A DNA stretch of 13,357 bases. It comes from an uncultured Lachnospiraceae bacterium. GTDB taxonomy: Bacteria > Bacillota > Clostridia > Lachnospirales > Lachnospiraceae. Both the position numbers and the translations under genes were made by a program. The DNA is taken from assembly GCA_902489645.1 (NCBI GenBank), contig CABUAW010000064.1, positions 1 to 13,357 of the forward strand, in the 5' to 3' direction. Within the stretch, counting starts at the first letter, position 1. Each line of letters opens with the position of its first letter. Shown piece by piece: positions 1-6,697 of this stretch. The notes under the pieces were generated by a model. It saw nothing but the letters and a program-made list of their open reading frames with translations. It was not told the DNA's origin and did no database searches.

Positions 1-135
1 ATCCCGGACAATGACATCCCCGCCGTTCTCATAATTTCCCATAATTGTATCAATTTCATTATCAAAAACCCAGGCTCCCCCGGCCTTTAAAGTTCGTCCT
101 TCACCTTTTTTCAACGTTACAACTGCTGTTCCCAT
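1..135 (-). CDS. rlmI: RlmI-type 23S rRNA (cytosine-C5) methyltransferase, N-terminal part only
   Basis: The first 45 codons of a protein that runs off the left edge. The visible residues are an N-terminal PUA RNA-binding domain: a beta-strand with LKKGEGR, then LKAGGAWVFDNEI, the hallmark opening of class I SAM-dependent RlmI-like enzymes that methylate C1962 of 23S rRNA. The catalytic Rossmann domain lies outside the window. The ATG is supported by an AGAGGG ribosome binding site about six bases upstream. The gene is divergent from the plus-strand membrane protein. The family call rests only on the PUA segment, so a related PUA methyltransferase is possible. Confidence 0.8.
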   Translation of the reverse strand, partial: MGTAVVTLKKGEGRTLKAGGAWVFDNEIDTIMGNYENGGDVIVRD

Positions 136-181
136 GATTTTCCCTCTTTACTTTGATTTCCTGTATTTATTTACTTTACCA

Positions 182-210
182 TTGCCATGAAAGGGAATCA
201 AGAATATTTT
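182..210 (+). promoter_or_regulatory. Candidate sigma-A promoter for the CmpB-like permease
   Basis: TTGCCA (182-187), a 17-base spacer, then TATTTT (205-210). The predicted transcript would start near 217, which favours the start codon at 254 over the one at 218 because the latter would be almost leaderless. The -10 is imperfect, so this is tentative. Confidence 0.4.
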
Positions 211-253
211 TTATAAGATGCATATTTTGTCCATCCTGCGTCATAATATATCT

Positions 254-664
254 ATGAAGAAAAATTTTATTCTTTGTGGTCTGGCGGGTTGGTGTATGGA
301 AGTACTGTGGACCGGACTGGGCTCCATAGTGTCACGTGACCCCAAGCTGACCTGCCGGACTTCTGTGTGGATGTTTCCAATCTATGGATTGGCTGCGTTT
401 CTGGCCCCTATCAGCAGACGGCTGAATGGCAAAAGTACATTTTATCGGGGAGGTCTGTATACTCTGCTCATCTTTGCCACAGAATACACCACCGGTGCCG
501 TTCTGAAAAAGTTTCACCGCTGCCCCTGGGATTACAGCAAACAGCCTGCAAATGTCCATGGATTGATTAACCTGTGCTACACCCCTCTGTGGTTTGGCGC
601 CGGTTTATTTTTTGAAAAAATGGTATCTTTGGAGGATACAAAAAAAGGACTGTCACCTAAATAG
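254..664 (+). CDS. Small CmpB-like (PF06541, putative ABC transporter permease) membrane protein
   Basis: A four-helix integral membrane protein of about 136 residues. The segments are FILCGLAGWCMEVLW (helix 1), MFPIYGLAAFLAPI (helix 2), YRGGLYTLLIFATEYTTG (helix 3) and LWFGAGLFFEK (helix 4). The pattern W-D-Y...N-V-H-G-L-I-N before the last helix matches the PF06541 'putative ABC transporter permease' family, whose function is not established. I chose ATG 254 because helix 1 follows it directly. ATG 218 would add 12 polar residues, and neither has a clear ribosome binding site. The last nine codons and the TAG stop lie inside the terminator repeat at 635-688, so the original C-terminus may have been replaced when that repeat was joined on. 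Confidence 0.7.
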   Translation: MKKNFILCGLAGWCMEVLWTGLGSIVSRDPKLTCRTSVWMFPIYGLAAFLAPISRRLNGKSTFYRGGLYTLLIFATEYTTGAVLKKFHRCPWDYSKQPANVHGLINLCYTPLWFGAGLFFEKMVSLEDTKKGLSPK

Positions 665-688
665 GGTGCATAGTCCTTTTATCATAAA
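635..688. repeat. Direct repeat copy 1, a bidirectional intrinsic terminator
   Basis: A hairpin with outer stem GGACT/AGTCC and inner stem CACC/GGTG, flanked by an A run on the left and a T run on the right, so it can terminate in both directions. It serves the permease on plus and could end the 885-4352 gene run on minus. A nearly identical copy is at 5397-5450. The two differ by one A in the A run, one T in the T run, and a C/G change after the T run. Confidence 0.8.
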
Positions 689-884
689 AATCTATACCCA
701 TTCGGGCATTCCATATATCAGATGCTTCGCATGGGCGTGTTCCGTCACACAGCTTTCCGACATTCTTCTTTCTCCAACATTGCGTCATGCCATAGCCATT
801 TTTTCAATATAATGGGAGCATTAATATCACATTTATCTACTATTCTAATATGAGCATTATCTTTTGAAGTCTTTACATATGCTT

Positions 885-1415
885 TCATATATAACTGACT
901 TCTTCTAAGAATATTGTCTTAAATTTTTCACTGCCGGACAAACTATGCTTACCATCCTCCACAGGCCTTATAGCAGATGTATTAATCAATGATTTTGTGA
1001 ATCTATAATCAAGCACTTCGTCTTTACATCCAAGTATCATACGAATGTCTCTATTGTCCGTAGTATACATCTTCCTGTGTTTAGCCTGCATATCTATTAA
1101 ATTTTGAGTGTACTTATAAAACGGTACCAGGGTCGGGATATACCTTTCAGGTGGCACACAGGGATTAGTAATCAGACAAGGCACATCTAATATATCACTT
1201 ACTACAAGTGCGAAAAATCCTCCGAATGATTGTCCTGCTACAAATTTCACATCTTTTGATATTGAAAGTAAGTTACCTACTATGTCTTCCGGAGAAGTAT
1301 TTACATAATCAATACTGGGTGAAATTACATCTTCGTTAATGCTCTTCAATAACTGATAATTCGTGTTTTCTGGTTCTCCATATAAACCATGTAAGTTGAG
1401 AATTGGTTTGTTCAT
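885..1415 (-). CDS. YqiA/UPF0227-like small alpha/beta-hydrolase esterase
   Basis: A 176-residue compact serine hydrolase. It opens with the oxyanion strand LNLHGLYG (residues 6-13), followed by the nucleophile elbow G-Q-S-F-G with Ser63, the acid in GCKDEVLDY (Asp132) and the base in DGKHSLSG (His157), giving a complete catalytic triad. Length and motif spacing fit the YqiA/YcfP group of cytoplasmic esterases with unknown natural substrate. There is no signal peptide. The ribosome binding site AAGGTG lies about six bases before the ATG. It is the last gene of the minus-strand run, 16 bp after the Ada-domain gene, and therefore probably co-transcribed with it. Confidence 0.75.
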   Translation of the reverse strand: MNKPILNLHGLYGEPENTNYQLLKSINEDVISPSIDYVNTSPEDIVGNLLSISKDVKFVAGQSFGGFFALVVSDILDVPCLITNPCVPPERYIPTLVPFYKYTQNLIDMQAKHRKMYTTDNRDIRMILGCKDEVLDYRFTKSLINTSAIRPVEDGKHSLSGSEKFKTIFLEEVSYI

Positions 1416-1431
1416 TCAATCACCTTATCTG

Positions 1432-2226
1432 CTAAATTTCAACACATTCACTCTGTGTTCCTGCCCGAAACACCATTTTCCCATTTTCTATGCAAACCTT
1501 ACAGGAAGTAATATCGCTTACGGTTTCACCTAACTGAATATTCAGCGGGATTTTTTCTGGCTCATATTTGGAATCTATCATCTGAACCGGAGTAATACTG
1601 TACCATAAATCCGCAGGATGTCCCCAATACTGAATCAGATACATATTTATAACCTTTTCGTTAAACAGCGTTGAAGATACCACATACGGAGTAGTTGTCA
1701 TATGTACAAGTTTATCCTTTGTATAATCCCATACCAGCGTGTAGCCCCACTGAAAACTTTCGCTCAGCAAGATAATCACACAATTATCCTCTATGATAGT
1801 CATTTGATAATATTCGATTCCATCCTTGAATTTCTCCACGATTTGACTGCCTTTTAACTGGTCCGCAGAAAAATATCTGATAGTTCCATCGGCCAGTTGT
1901 ACTGAACAGATGTATGTTTCATTCAAAATAGGAGAGACTGTTAAAGCGTGATTCATAAATTTTCCTCTTTTCCATAGTTCATAATGTTCTTTCATACAAA
2001 TCCCGCATGGTCTATATCCGGCAGATATAGCTGTTTCTTCATCTGCAAAAAACACACGGTGCTTGATGTAATTTCCCTGCTCAATATGGCGAAGTGCAGA
2101 CGGACAATCCATCAAGCCATAAATTTTTAATTGTCTATGTCCACCGAACAAACCTTTTGTTTCAGAAAAATAAGGTATTCCGTCTTTTCCTATAAGTTTG
2201 TACATTTTCTTCTTTCTATTGTCCAT
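1432..2226 (-). CDS. Ada-type zinc-binding domain protein with an unassigned C-terminal domain
   Basis: A protein of 264 residues. Residues 8-88 form an Ada metal-binding-like domain: KIYG..DCPSA with Cys41, HRVFF followed by AGYRPCGIC (Cys74, Cys77). Only one Cys is seen where Ada has its first pair, so a nearby residue such as His47 may be the fourth ligand (inference). The Ada alkyl-acceptor PCHR motif and AraC-type HTH are absent. Residues 95-264 look beta-rich and globular, with several Trp/Tyr and no family I recognise. Start: ATG 2226 has GGAAAGGG about 12 bases upstream; ATG 2205 (MYKLIGKDG) fits the domain start but has a weaker site. It sits between the coiled-coil gene and the esterase, on the same strand. 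Confidence 0.65.
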   Translation of the reverse strand: MDNRKKKMYKLIGKDGIPYFSETKGLFGGHRQLKIYGLMDCPSALRHIEQGNYIKHRVFFADEETAISAGYRPCGICMKEHYELWKRGKFMNHALTVSPILNETYICSVQLADGTIRYFSADQLKGSQIVEKFKDGIEYYQMTIIEDNCVIILLSESFQWGYTLVWDYTKDKLVHMTTTPYVVSSTLFNEKVINMYLIQYWGHPADLWYSITPVQMIDSKYEPEKIPLNIQLGETVSDITSCKVCIENGKMVFRAGTQSECVEI

Positions 2227-2320
2227 ATAATAAATGCCCTTTCCGAAACGTATGTTCTGTATGTTTATTATAAAATATAAATGTAAAGAGATGTTTGTTT
2301 TTTATATCAAAGAAACAATA

Positions 2321-3301
2321 TTATCCTCGTGCTTTCTTAGCGGCACGTTTTGCTTTAATCCTTCTATATTCACGGAGAGTAAAATCAAATTTCTGGAAAT
2401 TATTTATATTTTTCAAAACAGAATTACCCTCTACGGTTAAATCCAACTTTCTTTCATTCAGATAATTTGCATATTGCTGTTCTGACAGTATTTCACGTAA
2501 AAGTCTTGCCTGTTCACTAGCGATTTTTATTTGTTTTTCCTGCTTATTGTGTGTAACAAAGGTATCGTACCGTTCAATGATATACTCTAAATCAGATTGA
2601 GATGACCCCATATAGGAAACAATATAAGATAATGCTGTTTTATTTTGATATGGAAGAGGTAATACGTTTTTTCCATATAATTCTTGCAGCGTAATCTTTG
2701 CATTTTTTATCGCTTTCTGTAATAAGTCTGTTTCTTCAACCCAGTCTGGAATAGCCTGCTCATGGTACTCTTTTAACTCTTTATTATACTGTTCTAACTC
2801 TTCATGATATCGTTGAAGCAAAATATTGTATCTTTCACATTCCCTTAAATATTCCTCATGGGCTTTCTTATCTTGTTCTTCCTGTCTCAGACGATTTTCC
2901 TCATCTATCTGTAAACATTTTTGTCTGTATTCCGGCGAATTTCTTATTTCTTCAATCATCCTTTTCCGCTCTTCTTTTTGCTGTTTGGATTCGTCTATTG
3001 ATTTTTTTAACATTAGACCGGCATATAAAACTCCTCCGAACAATAATCCTGCTCCATTTTTTACGCTTGAACCTTTTACATTTTGATTTGAATCCTGCTT
3101 TATTTCCGGTGGTATAATTTCCGGATATGGAGTTTTTTGAACCTGTACTCGTATTATTTGGGGTTTCACAGGTTTTTCGGGAATCTCAGGTGCTTTCGGT
3201 TCATCAAATTTCAATTCTTCTGCTTCTTGTAATAACTTTTCTACTGTTTCTTCAAAAACATACGTCATTTTCAATATTTCAAACTGTTCTTCTCTTGTCA
3301 T
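2321..3301 (-). CDS. Hypothetical coiled-coil protein with a short hydrophobic segment
   Basis: A 326-residue protein with no confident family. Residues 1-30 are an acidic helix. Residues 34-68 are rich in Pro and Glu (PEKPVKP, PPEIKQ), like a linker. Residues 83-98 (GAGLLFGGVLYAGLML) form a Gly-rich hydrophobic stretch that could be a single membrane helix. Residues 100-185 are strongly charged heptad-like coiled coil with many E, K, Q and R. A globular part follows, with QELYGKNVLPLPYQN and an IERYD segment that resembles a motif in other Firmicute coiled-coil hypothetical proteins (recalled, not searched). The C-terminus is very basic (RRIKAKRAAKKARG), possibly nucleic-acid or membrane-surface binding. 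ATG has AGAAAGGG about seven bases upstream. It lies 82 bp downstream of the glycosylase-like gene. Confidence 0.65.
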   Translation of the reverse strand: MTREEQFEILKMTYVFEETVEKLLQEAEELKFDEPKAPEIPEKPVKPQIIRVQVQKTPYPEIIPPEIKQDSNQNVKGSSVKNGAGLLFGGVLYAGLMLKKSIDESKQQKEERKRMIEEIRNSPEYRQKCLQIDEENRLRQEEQDKKAHEEYLRECERYNILLQRYHEELEQYNKELKEYHEQAIPDWVEETDLLQKAIKNAKITLQELYGKNVLPLPYQNKTALSYIVSYMGSSQSDLEYIIERYDTFVTHNKQEKQIKIASEQARLLREILSEQQYANYLNERKLDLTVEGNSVLKNINNFQKFDFTLREYRRIKAKRAAKKARG

Positions 3302-3383
3302 AATATACCCTTTCTATTAATATCTTTTTTGGCATTTCAAAGCTATATTTTACTCAATCAAGCCACTTCTACTAATGCATTGA

Positions 3384-4043
3384 TTACCCAATCAACAACA
3401 TCTTTATAAACTCCTTGTCTGATAAAATCTTGTATGAGACATCCGCCGCTTTACGGATAATATCAGAATCACTGTCCGTTTCCTTTAGCTCATAACAAAA
3501 ATCCAATAACAGTTTATTCTTTAATATGTTCACAACATCGCCCATCTGTTTTCTGCACTGTTTATTCGCAACACATATGTCACATTTAGGTTTTCTTACC
3601 GTGCAGATTTCTCCATATCCAGCAGAGCAGTATGACCATAATATATAATCTGTTTCTGCCACTGATTTTTCAGTGAGTTTTGCAAGTTTAAAAATAATTT
3701 GAAACGCCTGTAAGCGTGAAACTTCTTTGCTTGTTGAAAAAGCCAGAATATCACTTCCTAAAATCCTGCATATGTGCCTGTCCGGTTTTGGAAAATCATA
3801 ACCGACGTTCCGCAAATATTCACACACAAGAGCAACATCCATCTGAGCCAGTTTATCTTTGCTTTTAGGTGCTGAAAGTGCCTTTACAAGTGATATGCCC
3901 GACGAAATCAATTCTCTGCCAGATTCCATGTATCTCCGATAGTAATTATCAACTGTTCCGTATTCCTTTTTCCATTCCAACAATTTTGGAATATTAACGG
4001 TAAGTAACGCCTTCATTTGAGTCAATGTAGACCGGGAAGTCAA
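3384..4043 (-). CDS. HhH-GPD / endonuclease III-like iron-sulfur protein, probably frameshifted at both ends
   Basis: The open frame gives 219 residues from a TTG codon with no ribosome binding site. KPDRHICRILG carries Asp88 at the place of the HhH-GPD catalytic Asp. Cys147-x6-Cys154-x2-Cys157-x5-Cys163 is exactly the [4Fe-4S] loop spacing of endonuclease III and MutY. The classic hairpin LPGVGxKTA is replaced by a divergent stretch (LAQMDVALVCEYLRNVG), so lyase activity is uncertain. A well-placed AAGGAG/ATG at 4111 opens MAIRKITKEQADIVYKMD and stops at 4055. One extra T there would fuse it to this frame. One extra T near 3408 would extend the end as FYKDVVDWVINALVEVA to 3358. The likely ancestral gene is therefore 3358-4111, overlapping the XRE gene. 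Role inferred: base excision or DNA modification sensing. Confidence 0.65.
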   Translation of the reverse strand: MTSRSTLTQMKALLTVNIPKLLEWKKEYGTVDNYYRRYMESGRELISSGISLVKALSAPKSKDKLAQMDVALVCEYLRNVGYDFPKPDRHICRILGSDILAFSTSKEVSRLQAFQIIFKLAKLTEKSVAETDYILWSYCSAGYGEICTVRKPKCDICVANKQCRKQMGDVVNILKNKLLLDFCYELKETDSDSDIIRKAADVSYKILSDKEFIKMLLIG

Positions 4044-4100
4044 ATGAATTTCATTTAATCCATCTTGTAAACGATATCTGCTTGTTCTTTTGTGATTTTT

Positions 4101-4352
4101 CTAATCGCCATTATATACTGTCTCCTTGTTTTTTTCCTGCAATGTTCTGCATGGATTTTCAATCTCAATAAATAGTTCCGGACTAACATTTAACGCAATA
4201 CAGATAGAACATAAGTCATCCGCATACATTGTCCTTTTTCCGTTCATCATCGCGTTAAAAGTATTCTTGGGAATACCTGCTTTTTGAGCTATTGAAATTT
4301 GCTTATATCCCTTATCATCAATATAAGTCCGCACTTTTTCATATACTTTCAT
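4101..4352 (-). CDS. XRE/Cro-C1 family HTH regulator (83 aa)
   Basis: A small Cro/C1-type DNA-binding protein. The helix-turn-helix covers about residues 17-40 (QISIAQKAGIPKNTFNAMMNGK), followed by the typical third and fourth helices (ADDLCSICIALNVSPELFIE). There is no effector or dimerisation domain beyond a short tail. The ATG follows GAGGAG at eight bases. It is the first gene of the minus-strand run behind the promoter at 4393-4421 and overlaps the ATG of the glycosylase-like gene (4111) by 11 bp, implying translational coupling. It probably represses its own operon through the palindromes at 4396-4431 (inference). Confidence 0.85.
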   Translation of the reverse strand: MKVYEKVRTYIDDKGYKQISIAQKAGIPKNTFNAMMNGKRTMYADDLCSICIALNVSPELFIEIENPCRTLQEKNKETVYNGD

Positions 4353-4392
4353 TTAATCATCTCCTCGATACAGAATTTCGGTATTTTTGTAT

Positions 4393-4421
4393 ATTATATC
4401 ACCGTAAATCTGTGATATCAA
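4393..4421 (-). promoter_or_regulatory. Sigma-A promoter of the XRE/glycosylase/coiled-coil gene run
   Basis: On the minus strand, TTGATA (4416-4421), a 17-base spacer and a perfect TATAAT (4393-4398), about 40 bp before the XRE start codon. Confidence 0.75.
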
Positions 4422-4431
4422 TATTGTTATC
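4396..4431. promoter_or_regulatory. Two palindromic operator candidates between the divergent XRE genes
   Basis: ATATCAC-N9-GTGATAT (4396-4402 and 4412-4418) is a perfect inverted repeat that covers the -10 to -35 spacer of the minus-strand promoter. A second, overlapping dyad (4414-4431, GATA...TATC around CAATATTG, eight of nine pairs) covers its -35. Either XRE protein bound here would block the minus promoter; the plus promoter starts 20 bp away. Confidence 0.55.
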
Positions 4432-4451
4432 AAGAAAATCTGGATTTTCAA

Positions 4452-4479
4452 TTGCCTTTTTCTGGTTTTGATGTATAAT
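4452..4479 (+). promoter_or_regulatory. Sigma-A promoter of the plus-strand XRE gene
   Basis: TTGCCT (4452-4457), a 16-base spacer and a perfect TATAAT (4474-4479), 22 bp before the ATG at 4502. The ribosome binding site AAGGTG lies between. Confidence 0.7.
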
Positions 4480-4501
4480 ACAAACAGAAGGTGATGAACA
4501 C

Positions 4502-4822
4502 ATGAACAAGGACAAATATGAGATTGGGGAACGCATTGCTAAATTTCGTAAGTCAGCAGGAATGAATCAAAAGGAACTTGCCAAAATCATTGGTGTCAGC
4601 AACAGCCGTATATCTAACTGGGAACAAGGTATCAACAGACCCGATGCAGATATGCTTGGAAAACTGTGTACTGCCCTGCAGGTATCGCCCAGTTTACTAC
4701 TTGGATTAAAACTCACAAAAGATGAGCTGAATGAAAAAGAATGGAAAATCATTCGGGCATATCGTTCTAAGACAGATATGCAAAAATCTGTCGATACTCT
4801 TTTGGGAATTAATGATAAATAA
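4502..4822 (+). CDS. XRE/Cro-C1 family HTH regulator (106 aa), divergent
   Basis: An HTH_3-type protein. Residues 8-65 form the domain, with the recognition region GMNQKELAKIIGVSNSRISNWEQG followed by RPDADMLGKLCTALQVSPSLLLGL. A 40-residue tail (KDELNEKEWKIIRAYRSK...) resembles the helical oligomerisation tail of phage- or element-borne repressors. The ribosome binding site AAGGTG lies about nine bases before the ATG. It is transcribed away from the five-gene run and shares its control region, a layout like a lysogeny or toxin-operon switch. Which of the two XRE proteins is the main repressor cannot be told from sequence alone. Confidence 0.88.
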   Translation: MNKDKYEIGERIAKFRKSAGMNQKELAKIIGVSNSRISNWEQGINRPDADMLGKLCTALQVSPSLLLGLKLTKDELNEKEWKIIRAYRSKTDMQKSVDTLLGINDK

Positions 4823-5220
4823 TTATAGATATACCTTTTATATTTATGAACAAAACCAAAGGATTCTTCCTTTCACTATGAGCTTTTTATGAAAATCATC
4901 CATTCATGACAGATATTATTTTTTATCATGTATTTTAAAACCTCCTTTTCCTGTCCTACTTTATTAAACGATTTTGGATATTGGTTAAAAACGTTCCATT
5001 TTTGCAAAATCAGCGTTAAAACCGACAAAATGCACAAAAAAAATCCACCTGTTCAGGCAACTCAAATCCGAATCAGGTGGTTTTTGATGTATATTTTTAC
5101 AAAATTTGATGATTTTATATCTGAAAAATCCAAAATTTTTGTAAAGAATGTCAATTCCCAAAAATCCATTTTTGTTGATATTTTCTTTAAAAGAACGTAT
5201 TTATATGTGATTATTTGGTG
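4823..5220. other. AT-rich non-coding stretch with one terminator and short repeats
   Basis: I see no convincing gene. One open frame here (from 4928) has no recognisable domain or ribosome binding site. The stretch holds the terminator at 5036-5085, three copies of AAAAATCCA (near 5039, 5125 and 5161), and an imperfect inverted repeat of about 14 bp (TTTTACAAAATTT near 5095 against AAATTTTTGTAAA near 5135). Confidence 0.5.
5036..5085. terminator. Bidirectional intrinsic terminator downstream of the plus-strand XRE gene
   Basis: Stem CCACCTG (5045-5051) with CAGGTGG (5074-5080), a 22-base loop, an A run on the left and TTTTT at 5081-5085. Confidence 0.7.
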
Positions 5221-5396
5221 ATAGATAAGGCCTCTCCAGTTTCTTCACACGTTCCTCGTTCCCTTATCGGGTTACTTTATCCGCTCACATAACACCCTGT
5301 ATTACTGCAGGGTACCGAGTTTAGCTGCACGGCTCACTGGCAATTACCGTAACCGGTCTTACACCGGCAAGTATGGTCCAGCTTCGCCGGACACAC
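5221..5396 (-). mobile_element. 5' fragment of a group II intron (probably IIC-like), truncated
   Basis: Read on the minus strand from 5396, it begins GUGUG, the group II 5' consensus GUGYG. A small hairpin follows (UCCGGC-GAA-GCUGGA), then a CCGGUGUAAGACCGG stem and a GUGAAGAAACUGGAGAGGC segment, in the order seen at the start of domain I of introns such as that of Oceanobacillus iheyensis (comparison from memory). It starts directly behind a terminator hairpin, which is where group IIC introns insert. No reverse transcriptase, domain V or 3' end is present; sequence character changes sharply to AT-rich at about 5221, so it is dead. Confidence 0.55.
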
Positions 5397-5450
5397 GATA
5401 CAAAAAAGGACTGTCACCTAAATAGGGTGCATAGTCCTTTTTATGATAAA
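5397..5450. repeat. Direct repeat copy 2, terminator of the yxjG gene
   Basis: The second copy of the 54-bp hairpin repeat seen at 635-688, in the same orientation. On the minus strand it ends in a U6 run and lies about 45 bp after the yxjG stop, so it is the natural terminator of that gene. The intron fragment begins exactly at its end. Confidence 0.8.
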
Positions 5451-5494
5451 CCGTTATAATATTGTATGCTTTCTACTTGGTGATTATAATTAAA

Positions 5495-6610
5495 TTACCC
5501 CCATACTTCCTCAGCAATCTCTTTAACCAGCCTGAGTTTCGCCCACTGTTCCTCTTCAGTCAGTTTATTGCCGATTTCACAGGAAGCAAATCCGCACTGA
5601 GGGCTCAAATACAACCGCTCTAAAGGCACATATTCAGCCGCCTCCCGAATTTTTGCAATTACTGCAGTCTTATCCTCCAATACCGGAGATTTTGTCGTAA
5701 TCAGCCCCAGAACAACTTTCTTATCTTCAGAAACATATTTTAACGGTTCAAAACCACCGGAACGTTCATCATCAAACTCCAGATAATAAGCGCTGACATT
5801 TTCATTGGCAAATAAAAATGGTGCAACCGGGTCATAGCCACCGGCCGAAGCCCAGGTAGAATGATAATTTCCACGACACACATGGGTCGTAATAACCAAA
5901 TCCTCCGGTTTTTCTTCAATGGCCATATTATTCAGGCGCAAATATTTTTCAGCTTCTTCCTCAACCGTCACATTATCCTTCTGTCTTGCTTCCCAATACC
6001 GCTTATCACAGAACATTCCCCATGTACAGTCATCCAACTGAACATTGCGGCAGCCTGCGGCATAAAGCTCGGCAATCACCGTACGATAGGCCTTTGCGAT
6101 ATCTTCAATTAACTCTTCGATATTCGGATAAAATTTAACCGTATTTACACCATTATCCTCACGGAATAATTCAGCAAGCAGTTGGGCCGGGGCCGGAATT
6201 GTCTGTTTTGCTGCCGTATGTTCATCTTCAAACTGTTTTACAAACTTGTAATGCTCTACAAAAGGATGATTTTCACCATGGATTTTACCTGTTACGGCAA
6301 CAGAGCCGTGAGTTGTTTCTTCATCATGAAAATAATATCCATGGTCCAATTCAATTTTCTGAATTCCATGAAATCCCCACATAAAATCCAAATGCCAGTA
6401 GCTGCGGCGGAATTCACCGTCAGTAATAACCGGATAACCCGCCGCTTTCTGTTTTTCAACCAAATCACGGATAGCTTCATTTTCAATCTCTGTCAATTCT
6501 TCCCGTGTAATCATACCTTTTTCAAACGCTTCTCTGGCTTTCTTCAAATGTTCCGGACGCAGAAAGCTTCCAACATAATCATAACGAAATGGCGCTTGTA
6601 ACTGACTCAT
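5495..6610 (-). CDS. yxjG: YxjG/core-MetE-type cobalamin-independent methionine synthase homologue
   Basis: 371 residues covering only the C-terminal catalytic barrel of MetE (full MetE is about 750). The zinc site is complete: His243 and Cys245 (THVCRGNY), Glu278 (YLEFD) and Cys339 (SPQCGFASC). GSFLRP at the N-terminus and DGEFRRSYW fit the YxjG/YxjH group. It should transfer a methyl group to homocysteine to give methionine; without the N-terminal half the methyl donor may not be the usual folate polyglutamate (established for core-MetE proteins generally, not shown here). The ribosome binding site GGAAAGGAAG is eight bases from the ATG. It has its own promoter (6648-6676) with a LysR-type box at -66, and the terminator repeat at 5397-5450. 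Confidence 0.85.
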   Translation of the reverse strand: MSQLQAPFRYDYVGSFLRPEHLKKAREAFEKGMITREELTEIENEAIRDLVEKQKAAGYPVITDGEFRRSYWHLDFMWGFHGIQKIELDHGYYFHDEETTHGSVAVTGKIHGENHPFVEHYKFVKQFEDEHTAAKQTIPAPAQLLAELFREDNGVNTVKFYPNIEELIEDIAKAYRTVIAELYAAGCRNVQLDDCTWGMFCDKRYWEARQKDNVTVEEEAEKYLRLNNMAIEEKPEDLVITTHVCRGNYHSTWASAGGYDPVAPFLFANENVSAYYLEFDDERSGGFEPLKYVSEDKKVVLGLITTKSPVLEDKTAVIAKIREAAEYVPLERLYLSPQCGFASCEIGNKLTEEEQWAKLRLVKEIAEEVWG

Positions 6611-6647
6611 TTCAAATCTTCCTTTCCTGATATCTTATTTGTTTAAA

Positions 6648-6676
6648 AGTATATTCCTATCTTTTTACTATGTAAA
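6648..6676 (-). promoter_or_regulatory. Promoter of yxjG
   Basis: On the minus strand, TTTACA (6671-6676), a 17-base spacer and TATACT (6648-6653), with a predicted start near 6641. It fits the activator box at 6699-6715. Confidence 0.6.
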
Positions 6677-6697
6677 ATATCAAAAAAGGCGCGTTTG

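Noticed and set aside
689..884. Possible 3' end of the group II intron left of the esterase gene
   Set aside because: No domain V-like hairpin or AY 3' end is visible; I see nothing definable in this stretch apart from a short ATGC-TTC-GCAT hairpin.
4928..5221. 97-codon open frame on the plus strand
   Set aside because: It crosses a terminator hairpin, has no ribosome binding site and low-complexity residues typical of AT-rich non-coding DNA.
6611..6697. SAM (S-box) riboswitch ahead of yxjG, as in Bacillus
   Set aside because: The leader is only about 30 nt from the predicted start and contains no S-box core or terminator.
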